A DNA stretch of 64,000 nucleotides from Desulfobulbaceae bacterium (GTDB lineage Bacteria; Desulfobacterota; Desulfobulbia; Desulfobulbales; Desulfocapsaceae). Positions 1 through 6,700 of the stretch are shown one piece after another. The number at the start of each line of letters is the position of its first letter. Position 1 is the first letter of the stretch. The stretch covers positions 18,938 to 82,937 of the forward strand of contig JAITSS010000015.1 in assembly GCA_031287565.1 (NCBI GenBank), written 5' to 3'. The notes beneath the pieces are model-generated. The model saw only the letters and a list, made by a program, of their open reading frames with translations, was not told the DNA's origin and did not search any database. Made by a program: the position numbers and the translations under genes.

Positions 1-693
1 TCAATCCTCATCGAAAAAATGCGCCGCGAGCAGTACGAATTTCAGGTGACGCGGCCAGAGGTGATCATGCGCGAGGAAGACGGCAAGCTGCTCGAACCCT
101 ATGAGCGCTTAACCGTCGATGTCGATGAGCAGTTTCAAGGCGTGGTCATCGAAAAACTCGGCAAACTGCGCGGCCAGATGGAAGAAATGAGCATGGAAAA
201 CGGCATGGCCCGCATGGTATTCATCATTCCCACCCGTGGCCTTTTGGGCTACCGCTCGCAATTCCTCACCGATACCAAGGGCATGGGAATGATGAACTAC
301 GTCTTCGACGCCTATGGCCCCCACGCCGGGGAAATCGTCAACCGCGTCAACGGCGTGCTGGCGGTCAAGGAACCCTGCGTCGCCGTGGCCTACGCCCTGT
401 GGAATCTCCAGGATCGCGGCAAACTGTTCATCGACCCCGGCGCGCCACTCTATCCCGGACAAATCATCGGTGAAAACAGCCGCGCCACCGACATGGTGGT
501 CAATCCGGCCAAGGGAAAAAAGCTCACCAATATGCGGGCCTCCGGCACCGACGAGGCGGTTGTGCTAACGCCGCCGGTGCGCATGAGCCTGGAAGACTGC
601 ATCGCCTATATCAATGACGATGAACTGGTCGAGGTGACGCCGAAGGCGATTCGCCTGCGCAAGAAACCCGGCGTCCGGCTGCCGGGGGCGTGA
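1..693 (+). CDS. typA: GTPase TypA/BipA, C-terminal part (cut by window edge)
   Basis: The reading frame is open from base 1 (S-I-L-I-E-K-M-R-R-E) to a TGA at 691-693, so only the last 230 or so residues of a roughly 600-residue protein are here. The sequence fits the end of BipA: the MRREQYEFQV and RPEVI stretch of domain V, the RGLLGYRSQFLTDTKG segment, and the GQIIGENSR and KGKKLTNMRASG motifs typical of the family. The GTPase domain lies off the left edge. BipA is a ribosome-binding translational GTPase involved in large-subunit assembly and stress adaptation. The first ATG visible (19) is internal, not a start. Confidence 0.96.
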   Translation, partial: SILIEKMRREQYEFQVTRPEVIMREEDGKLLEPYERLTVDVDEQFQGVVIEKLGKLRGQMEEMSMENGMARMVFIIPTRGLLGYRSQFLTDTKGMGMMNYVFDAYGPHAGEIVNRVNGVLAVKEPCVAVAYALWNLQDRGKLFIDPGAPLYPGQIIGENSRATDMVVNPAKGKKLTNMRASGTDEAVVLTPPVRMSLEDCIAYINDDELVEVTPKAIRLRKKPGVRLPGA

Positions 694-766
694 TAAATGT
701 GCTGATCGCGCTGATCGCCGCCGCGTCCGCCCTGGCTGTCTTTTGGTTTATCGGCAAAAAGACCGT

Positions 767-795
767 CCGGGGTGAATGTTTTATTTTCACCCCGG
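767..795. terminator. Hairpin between converging typA and uspA
   Basis: A perfect 10-bp inverted repeat (CCGGGGTGAA at 767-776 and TTCACCCCGG at 786-795) with a 9-nt loop sits between two convergent genes. On the minus strand it is soon followed by a short T run (complement of 755-759); on the plus strand there is no clear T run. It probably ends transcripts from the minus-strand gene and possibly both. Confidence 0.6.
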
Positions 796-814
796 CGCGG
801 AAAATCGCGGCCAG

Positions 815-1297
815 CTATTCCGCGCAGCAGGTGTAGGGGTTGATGGTCAGAACCGGGCAGGCGGCTGAACGCACCACCTTGTCGGCGATGCTGCCGAAGA
901 CGATTTTTTCCAAGCCTTTATAGCCGTGCGTGCCCATGATGATCATGTCAGCGCGGATTTCATCGGCGAAATCGACGATGCCTTCGCCAATATCGCCGTT
1001 GACCACCCGCCACTGCACTGAACTGACGCCGCAATCCCGGCAATAGTCACGCATTTCATTTGTGAAGTCGGCCATTTTCTGCTCCGCTCCTTCCATCAGA
1101 TCATGTTCAAGCTTCGGCATACTCATCTGCGGCATGAGGAAGCCGGAATAATCCTCAAAATTGTGCACAATAAAAATCAGGTGCAAGGCGGCCCCGAATT
1201 TACCGGCGACCACCGCCGCCGACTCGGCGATCAGGCGGGAATTCTCCGAAAAATCAATAGGAACGACGACCTTCTGCACATTGATGATTTTGCTCAT
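815..1297 (-). CDS. Universal stress protein, UspA family
   Basis: A single Usp domain of 160 residues. The N-terminal VVVPIDFSENS strand-loop and the C-terminal MGTHGYKGLEKIVFGS segment supply the G-2x-G-9x-G-S nucleotide-binding motif, so it belongs to the ATP-binding branch, followed by the usual CPVLTI final strand. The start is supported by a strong GGAGGAGG ribosome-binding site about 7 nt upstream. It is a monocistronic cytoplasmic stress protein convergent with typA; its specific trigger cannot be read from the sequence. A 14-bp palindrome at 1379-1392 lies in its upstream region and could be regulatory. Confidence 0.9.
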   Translation of the reverse strand: MSKIINVQKVVVPIDFSENSRLIAESAAVVAGKFGAALHLIFIVHNFEDYSGFLMPQMSMPKLEHDLMEGAEQKMADFTNEMRDYCRDCGVSSVQWRVVNGDIGEGIVDFADEIRADMIIMGTHGYKGLEKIVFGSIADKVVRSAACPVLTINPYTCCAE

Positions 1298-1378
1298 GGT
1301 GAAACCTCCTCCGGATTTTTTCAGGGAAAAGAAATAAGCCCGCGTATTTCCTTTAATTTCCCACGTAGAATGGGTTTT

Positions 1379-1392
1379 GACAAGAACTTGTC
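1379..1392. promoter_or_regulatory. Palindrome upstream of uspA-like gene
   Basis: GACAAG-AA-CTTGTC has perfect 6-bp arms around a 2-nt centre, about 80 bp before the stress-protein start. A TTGTCA hexamer on the minus strand overlaps it, but no good -10 follows at 17 nt. Possible operator; weak evidence. Confidence 0.3.
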
Positions 1393-1449
1393 GAAAGGGC
1401 GGCGTTGAATATCCATGGAACAGACAGGCAAATCGTCTTTAGCCAAATA

Positions 1450-1472
1450 AAAAGTTTGATTTTTGATTTGGC
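1450..1472. repeat. 23-bp direct repeat, copy 1 (flanks ATPase gene)
   Basis: AT-rich 23-mer identical to 2704-2726, beginning AAAAGTTTGATTTTTG and ending ATTTGGC. It starts 10 bp beyond the stop codon of the ATPase gene. AGCCAAAT at 1441-1448 is also the inverse of ATTTGGCT at 1466-1473. Confidence 0.85.
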
Positions 1473-1481
1473 TAGAATCGT

Positions 1482-2654
1482 TCATGGGTCTTCAGAAAGA
1501 ATCAACTTCTCGGTATCGCGAAAATTGATGAAATGCGTTCCGTTCACGCATCCGCGCACGTCTCCCGCGTAAATCACCGCCGATGATGCGAGCATCTCTC
1601 CGGCTATTTTCTTGAATTTCCGCACATTATCGGCCAGAGAATCGCTGTAGGTCATGCCGCCCTTGATTTCCATCGCCCGCAGGCGGCGCGCCTGATTCAG
1701 AAGCAGGTCTATTTCCAAACCGCTTTTGTCGCGATAAAAATACAATTCCGGCGCGAAACCGGCATTACTTCGCGCCTTCAGCGCTTCGGCGACCACCACG
1801 TTTTCGTAGAGATTGCCGAAAAGTGGATCGCGTGACGCCTGCTCCGGCGTGGCGATACCCAAAAGCCAGGCGGCAAGCCCAGTTTCGGTAAAATAAATTT
1901 TCGGGGTTTTGACGAGACGTTTGCCGAAATTACGAAAATACGGCGGCAGCCGAAAGACAATAAAACAGGCTTCCAGAACCGACAGCCAGGAGGCCAGAGT
2001 CGGAGCGGAAACGCCGATGTCTCCGGCCATACTCTGGAGATTCACCAGTTGCCCCACTCGCCCGGCCAGAAGTTTTACAAATAATTCAAACGCTTGCTGC
2101 TTGCCGATGTTCACCAGTTGCCGCGCGTCCCGTTCAACATAGGTGGCGTAGTAGGCGCTGAACAAAGCCGCCGGTTCAAGACCATGGGCGTACTGTCCGG
2201 GCAAAAAACCGCGCGTCAAATACTCATCGCGCTCTAAAACGACGTCAGCGTCGGCCAATTCGGCAATCGACAGCGGCAAAAGACGCAACAAAGCCGTGCG
2301 CCCAGCCAGGGATTGAGAAATTTCCGCCTGGAGAAGCGGCTGATGCGAACCGGTGAGGATGTATTTCCCCGGCTCGCGCTTTTCATCCACCAACACCTGA
2401 ATGGCGCTGAGCAGTTGAGGAACCCGCTGAATTTCATCGAGAATCAGCGGCCCGGAGTGGAGAGAGAAAAAGGCTTTGTAATCATGTTCCGCCAATTCGC
2501 GGTTTTGCCTGTCTTCCAGATTGATATATTGGTGTTCGGTGAACAGTGAGCGAACCAGGGTGGTTTTGCCTGACTGGCGCGGGCCTGTCACCGTCACCAC
2601 TGGAAATTGGCGGGAAAGTTTTTGTAATTGCGGAGTGATATGCCGTGGAATCAT
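1482..2654 (-). CDS. AAA family ATPase with DUF4143 domain
   Basis: A 390-residue P-loop ATPase of the AAA_14/DUF4143 type. Visible motifs are Walker A GPRQSGKTT (24-32), Walker B PLILDEIQ (69-76) and the sensor ILTGSHQ (99-105). The C-terminal half carries the DUF4143 winged-helix and nuclease-like region, with GLEIDLLL followed by MEIKGG, an arrangement resembling the D...ExK core of PD-(D/E)xK folds. Start chosen at the ATG preceded by GGGAGG. Family members are common and patchily distributed, and their function is mostly unknown; roles in toxin-like or DNA-processing systems have been proposed. The gene stands alone and is bracketed by a 23-bp direct repeat, which suggests it arrived as a unit. 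Confidence 0.9.
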   Translation of the reverse strand: MIPRHITPQLQKLSRQFPVVTVTGPRQSGKTTLVRSLFTEHQYINLEDRQNRELAEHDYKAFFSLHSGPLILDEIQRVPQLLSAIQVLVDEKREPGKYILTGSHQPLLQAEISQSLAGRTALLRLLPLSIAELADADVVLERDEYLTRGFLPGQYAHGLEPAALFSAYYATYVERDARQLVNIGKQQAFELFVKLLAGRVGQLVNLQSMAGDIGVSAPTLASWLSVLEACFIVFRLPPYFRNFGKRLVKTPKIYFTETGLAAWLLGIATPEQASRDPLFGNLYENVVVAEALKARSNAGFAPELYFYRDKSGLEIDLLLNQARRLRAMEIKGGMTYSDSLADNVRKFKKIAGEMLASSAVIYAGDVRGCVNGTHFINFRDTEKLILSEDP

Positions 2655-2703
2655 GCGCGCCTCCCGATTTTCCCCGGACTATATCCCGCTCACGCGGCAA
2701 ATG

Positions 2704-2726
2704 AAAAGTTTGATTTTTGATTTGGC
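2704..2726. repeat. 23-bp direct repeat, copy 2
   Basis: Identical to 1450-1472 and about 50 bp upstream of the ATPase start. Here the repeat runs into a 14-bp palindrome (GATTTGGCCAAATC, 2719-2732). Confidence 0.85.
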
Positions 2727-2806
2727 CAAATCCACCGTTGCCGGAAGTGGCCACAACGGAAGTGCCACAACAATGGCAGGGGCAGAGATTAAATGATAAT
2801 TATTCG

Positions 2807-3559
2807 TCAGGAGTCAGCCGTCTGCGCCTCGAGAAAGCGCGTCGCTTCAAGCAGTTCCGGAAAATTATAGATGATATAATCCGCCTCAAGGCCGCGGCTG
2901 CGTTGGTCGCCTTGATTTGATTTGAAAAAAACCGTCTTCAGACCGGCTGTTTTGGCCCCGAAAACATCGCGGTACATGTCGTTGCCGACGAAAATGGCTT
3001 CGTCCGCCGTCAGTCGCATCTTTTTCAGAATCAGGGCGAACAGGCGCCCATCCGGTTTGCGATAGCCGAAATCGCTGGAGATGAGGAGCGGATTGAAATA
3101 GCCGTCCAGCCCCAGCGAATGCAGCTCCGGCAGGCCCCAAACGCTCTGCCCGTCGGATAGGGCAGCCAGGCTATAGCGGCTCTTCAGGGCGTCAAGCGTC
3201 GAGATAACACCTGGATATAGTTCAAGTTTGAAGCGTGAAGCGGCGCGGAAGACCTCGGCGCACACGGTAGGTAGCAAACGTCTTTTGGCCGACGGCAGCT
3301 TGTTCGTGTAGTCGGAGGCGCATTGGTCGATGATCTCCTTAAAAACCGCCACCGCGTCGAATTCTGGGAATTCCTCGCCGCTCTCTTTGCGCTGCCGCTT
3401 GTTGATGGCGAAATAGCGCTCGCGCAATTCCTCTGGGCGCAGGGCGATCCCCTGATAATCCAGAAAATAGGCCAGCGTCCGATACATATCGTCATGACCT
3501 TCGTTGGTCAGGATGTCGCTTGTCGTGCCGTTGATGTCAAAAATCAAGCCGCGAATCAT
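2807..3559 (-). CDS. HAD-superfamily hydrolase with DxN motif I
   Basis: A 250-residue Rossmann-fold HAD protein. Motif I reads FDINGTTSD, so the nucleophile Asp8 is present but the usual second Asp is Asn10. Motif II is the Ser in ALSDGQ, motif III the Lys in YRKPDGRLF, and motif IV is FVGNDMYRDV with both acidic residues. An alpha-helical cap lies between motifs I and II. The start is set at the ATG that overlaps the upstream kinase stop as ATGA, implying translational coupling; an ORF start 21 nt further upstream is less likely. It is the last gene of a four-gene minus-strand operon. Substrate unknown; a small phosphorylated metabolite is the usual case in this superfamily. Confidence 0.85.
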   Translation of the reverse strand: MIRGLIFDINGTTSDILTNEGHDDMYRTLAYFLDYQGIALRPEELRERYFAINKRQRKESGEEFPEFDAVAVFKEIIDQCASDYTNKLPSAKRRLLPTVCAEVFRAASRFKLELYPGVISTLDALKSRYSLAALSDGQSVWGLPELHSLGLDGYFNPLLISSDFGYRKPDGRLFALILKKMRLTADEAIFVGNDMYRDVFGAKTAGLKTVFFKSNQGDQRSRGLEADYIIYNFPELLEATRFLEAQTADS

Positions 3560-4569
3560 CGGGCGAACCCTCGCAAACATTTTCTTCCTTTCCGCGCCAA
3601 TCGCCGCCGGTATTCCCAGGGAAGCCAGTGATTGCGGGCGATGCGCAGGAAGGTCATAGCCATATAAAAAGGAACACGGCGCGTCGTTGCCAAAAAAGCC
3701 TGTTCTCGGCCAGGAAAATGACAGGCGTATTCCCAGAGGAAATGGCCGATGAACGGCTCGGCGGCGGCGGCGGCACCGGTCGCCTCCAGGAAAAAATGTG
3801 CCAGTTCCCCGGCGATCCGCCCGGTATCGAAAACCCTATCCGTCCAGCGCAACCGCTCTAAATCAAAGGACATGACGTTTACGCCGTTGCCGAAGAGAAA
3901 ATTTTCCGGTGTCGCGTCGCCATGCGCCAAAACCCGCCGATCCTGCCACATTTTCGGCTGTTCGCGCCAGCGGTCGCGCAGAAAATACAATTCTCCGGCC
4001 TCAGCGCCGCCAATCACCCCTTCGGCGAGCAAACGGGCGACCAAAGTATCGAAATAGGCGCAGCTCGCCGCGAAATCGACGTGTGCGCCCGCATCGGCGG
4101 CGCGATTATGAAAATCGGCGAGGAACCAGGCCAGAGCTGTCAGTTTATCAAATAACAGGCGGGAATCATCTTCGCGGATGGCGCGGCGAATCAGGGCGCT
4201 CAACAATTCTCCCTGACAAAATTCAATGACCAGCAATTTGTTCAGCGCTTCGTTTCGGCCCAAGGGCCTGGCGATATAATGCGGCGGAGCGGTTAGTCCG
4301 AGGCCGCGCATCAGATGCAGATTATGCTCTTCACGACCCAGCTTTCGCGCTGCGGTTGCCGAGTCGCGGCCCTCAACCTGGAAAAATTTGCCGATCATCC
4401 GGCTGCCACCGTGTCGCTCCTCGTACAGATAGACGGCGTTCGAGGCGTTCAAACGAAAAACCCGGTAGACCGGGCGCGGCAGAAACCCGGTCAGTTGCGG
4501 CTGAATTTCATATTGCAGGTAGGAATACAGCGGGTCGCTTTCCGGCAGATGCCCCAGATATTTTTTCAA
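3556..4569 (-). CDS. APH-fold phosphotransferase (small-molecule kinase-like)
   Basis: A 337-residue protein of the aminoglycoside/choline phosphotransferase fold. The catalytic loop HGDATPENF (His216, Asp218, Asn223) and the metal-binding SFDLE (Asp236) are intact, and Lys61 in MIGKFF is a candidate ATP lysine. It lies 6 bp after ung and overlaps the HAD phosphatase by 4 bp, so a kinase and a phosphatase are translated together. Families with this fold act on aminoglycosides, choline, sugars or lipopolysaccharide; nothing here points to one substrate, and a resistance role is not implied. Housekeeping or metabolite-repair functions are equally possible. Confidence 0.8.
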   Translation of the reverse strand: MKKYLGHLPESDPLYSYLQYEIQPQLTGFLPRPVYRVFRLNASNAVYLYEERHGGSRMIGKFFQVEGRDSATAARKLGREEHNLHLMRGLGLTAPPHYIARPLGRNEALNKLLVIEFCQGELLSALIRRAIREDDSRLLFDKLTALAWFLADFHNRAADAGAHVDFAASCAYFDTLVARLLAEGVIGGAEAGELYFLRDRWREQPKMWQDRRVLAHGDATPENFLFGNGVNVMSFDLERLRWTDRVFDTGRIAGELAHFFLEATGAAAAAEPFIGHFLWEYACHFPGREQAFLATTRRVPFYMAMTFLRIARNHWLPWEYRRRLARKGRKCLRGFAR

Positions 4570-4575
4570 CGGCCT

Positions 4576-5241
4576 TCACCAGACGATGGGAGGGAGCGCA
4601 TGGGCCAACAGGTATTCGTTGCAGCGGCGGAAAACGCCGGAGCCTAAGAAACCCCGATGCGCCGATAAGGGCGACGGATGCGTGGTTTGCAGAACGCAGT
4701 GTTTTCGCGCGTCGATCAGCGGCGCTTTTTTCTGGGCGAAGGCGCCCCACAGCATGAACACCACGCGCTCTTTGCCCTGGGAGATGGCGCGGATGATGTC
4801 GTCGGTCAATTCGCGCCAGCCCAAATCGGCGTGCGAATTGGCTTTTCCGGCCACAACGGTCAGCGAGGCATTAAGGAGCAACACGCCCTGACGCGCCCAA
4901 TCGCTGAGATCGGTTTCCCGTCGTGTCGGCCTGCCGCCGTAGATGCTGGCGTTGATTTCCTGGAGAATATTGCGCAGAGACGGCGGCGTCGGTATTCCGG
5001 TCGGCACGGAAAAACACAGGCCGTGCGCCTCTGGCCCGGCGGCGTGTTCGTTGAAATACGGGTCTTGCCCTAAGATAACCACGCGCAGGTCATCAAACGG
5101 CGTCAGCTGCAAAGCCTGAAAGACCAGTTCGCGCGGTGGAAACACCTTGCGCCCGCCTGACCCGGACGGGCCGTAAGCAAGGTCGGCCAGCTCGTGGTGT
5201 CGCCCCAGACGCATCAGGGGCACGCATTCTTCCCACATCAT
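4576..5241 (-). CDS. ung: Uracil-DNA glycosylase, family 1
   Basis: Removes uracil from DNA as the first step of base-excision repair. Visible motifs: water-activating loop GQDPY (Asp60), LLLNASLTV (121-129), and the leucine-intercalation loop HPSPLSAHRGF (His188). Length (221 residues) is normal. The active-site loop is unusual: the residue after GQDPY is Phe rather than His, and the usual GxxQAHGL is extended to FNEHAAGPEAHGL, an insertion of about four residues. The start overlaps two tandem ATGs; it begins 8 bp after the CheB-like gene, so the two are probably co-transcribed. Confidence 0.95.
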   Translation of the reverse strand: MMWEECVPLMRLGRHHELADLAYGPSGSGGRKVFPPRELVFQALQLTPFDDLRVVILGQDPYFNEHAAGPEAHGLCFSVPTGIPTPPSLRNILQEINASIYGGRPTRRETDLSDWARQGVLLLNASLTVVAGKANSHADLGWRELTDDIIRAISQGKERVVFMLWGAFAQKKAPLIDARKHCVLQTTHPSPLSAHRGFLGSGVFRRCNEYLLAHALPPIVW

Positions 5242-5249
5242 GAAAACAA

Positions 5250-6470
5250 TCAGACCTGGGCGCTGTCCGTCTGGGCGCCCTGATGCAGACGGCGAATGGT
5301 TTCCACCAGCGCCTGTTCATCTTCAAGAACCACGATTTCGCCATCCTGCTGCGCCGCCTGGGTCAGCTCATCGACGAAACACACTTGGGAATGCAGGGCG
5401 AAGACGCTCGCGCCCTGTTGCCGCATGGCCATCATGCCGAGACGACCGTCCCCTTCGTTGCCAGACAACACCACCCCCGCCGATTTCTGTTTGAAGACTT
5501 TGGCGACCGATTGCATCGCCAAGTCCAATCCTTCGGTCAGGGTTTCTTCGCCGGGAAGGGCGCGTTGCAGGGTGTAGTGGGCGCTGAATGGTTTTAAGAC
5601 CAGCATATCGGCGGCGGCGGCGACGTAGCAGTGGCCGCCCTCCATGCGTTGGCCTTCGCTAGCGCGGAAGACCTGAAAGCTGCTGACCGAAGCCAGATAT
5701 TCGGCGAAGGAATCGACCATCGACGGCGCATCGCGCACGACAATGAGAAAAGAGCCGCCCAGCTCAATTTCCAGCATCGGCAGCATCGCCAACAAACTGC
5801 GATAGCAACCCTCGCCGCCGCCGATCACCGTGGCAAAGGTGTTGCGGCGATGTTTGTTGAAGGCGCTGACATCAAGAACGTCGCCGCAGTGGCGGCACTG
5901 AATCTGTTGCGGCAACTGGCCGTTTTCGATTTCCAGCACATATTTTTCGCCGCAATCCTCACAAAAAATAATATGCCGCTCAACCTGCGATTCGCCGGAG
6001 CTGATCAGTTGGGCGCTGTACATCGGGTCGATGACGCCGAGCTTCATGCGGCCGCAGTTGAGCAATTTGACGAGAATGGTGTTTTTGTAATTTTCCAGAT
6101 TCTTTTCCCGAAAAATGAAATCCTTGCAGACGAAATCCACCGCGCCGCTTTTGAGCGCGTCGAAGGCCCGCGCCGTGCCCTCATCGGATAAGCTGGAAAA
6201 CATCAGAAGCGGCGTCGGGCGATGGATCATCAGATGCTGAAGAGCGGTCATGCCGTCCATGACCGGCATTTCCATATCCATCAGCACCACATCCGGTTTC
6301 AGTTTCAGAATCAGGTCGAGCGCTTCAATGCCGTTTCGGCCTTCACCGATAACGTGCAACTGCGGCGACAGCCCGCAGACCTCACGCAGGAAACGGCGAA
6401 ACACCAGAGAATCATCGACGATGAGGATGCTGACGACGTTTTTGCCCGGAGGCTGGGTGTTTGGAATCAT
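5250..6470 (-). CDS. Response regulator: REC - zinc ribbon - degenerate CheB domain
   Basis: A 406-residue protein laid out like chemotaxis methylesterase CheB but altered. The REC domain (about 13-135) is intact: Asp19/Asp20, phosphoacceptor Asp65, Ser92/93, Lys116. The linker carries a CxxC (170/173) and a CxxC (192/195), spaced like a zinc ribbon, absent from ordinary CheB. Residues 213-395 align with the methylesterase domain, but the nucleophile position in the IGxSxGG motif is Gly219 (sequence IGGGEGCY) and the catalytic His position is Asp247 (VVRDAP); only the Asp (GNEGDG, Asp341) remains. It is therefore probably not an active methylesterase. No cheA, cheR or receptor gene lies nearby. 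It heads the operon with ung, a kinase and a HAD phosphatase. Confidence 0.82.
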   Translation of the reverse strand: MIPNTQPPGKNVVSILIVDDSLVFRRFLREVCGLSPQLHVIGEGRNGIEALDLILKLKPDVVLMDMEMPVMDGMTALQHLMIHRPTPLLMFSSLSDEGTARAFDALKSGAVDFVCKDFIFREKNLENYKNTILVKLLNCGRMKLGVIDPMYSAQLISSGESQVERHIIFCEDCGEKYVLEIENGQLPQQIQCRHCGDVLDVSAFNKHRRNTFATVIGGGEGCYRSLLAMLPMLEIELGGSFLIVVRDAPSMVDSFAEYLASVSSFQVFRASEGQRMEGGHCYVAAAADMLVLKPFSAHYTLQRALPGEETLTEGLDLAMQSVAKVFKQKSAGVVLSGNEGDGRLGMMAMRQQGASVFALHSQVCFVDELTQAAQQDGEIVVLEDEQALVETIRRLHQGAQTDSAQV

Positions 6471-6700
6471 AGTCGAGGGCGGGCGTGGGCTTCAGTTAAC
6501 CGGAAATGACAGCGGTAAAGATAGAGTGATTAAAAACCCAAATGGCGGAGAAAACAAGGGTAAAGACTCGACAAATTCAGTATTCGACGCCGCCGGACAA
6601 GCGTGATATTGTCGCCGCTCCGCCGGATGGCGGTCATCGGCTATCCGACCGAATCAGCCTGTTTTTTTACCCATTCAGCACCTATTTTAGGATTGTTCCA

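Noticed and set aside
699..836. Short hydrophobic frame (GTG start) after typA
   Set aside because: It spans the hairpin and runs antisense into the stress-protein gene end; no ribosome-binding site.
4356..4757. Long plus-strand frames over the kinase and ung genes
   Set aside because: Shadows of the minus-strand genes, which have clear family motifs.
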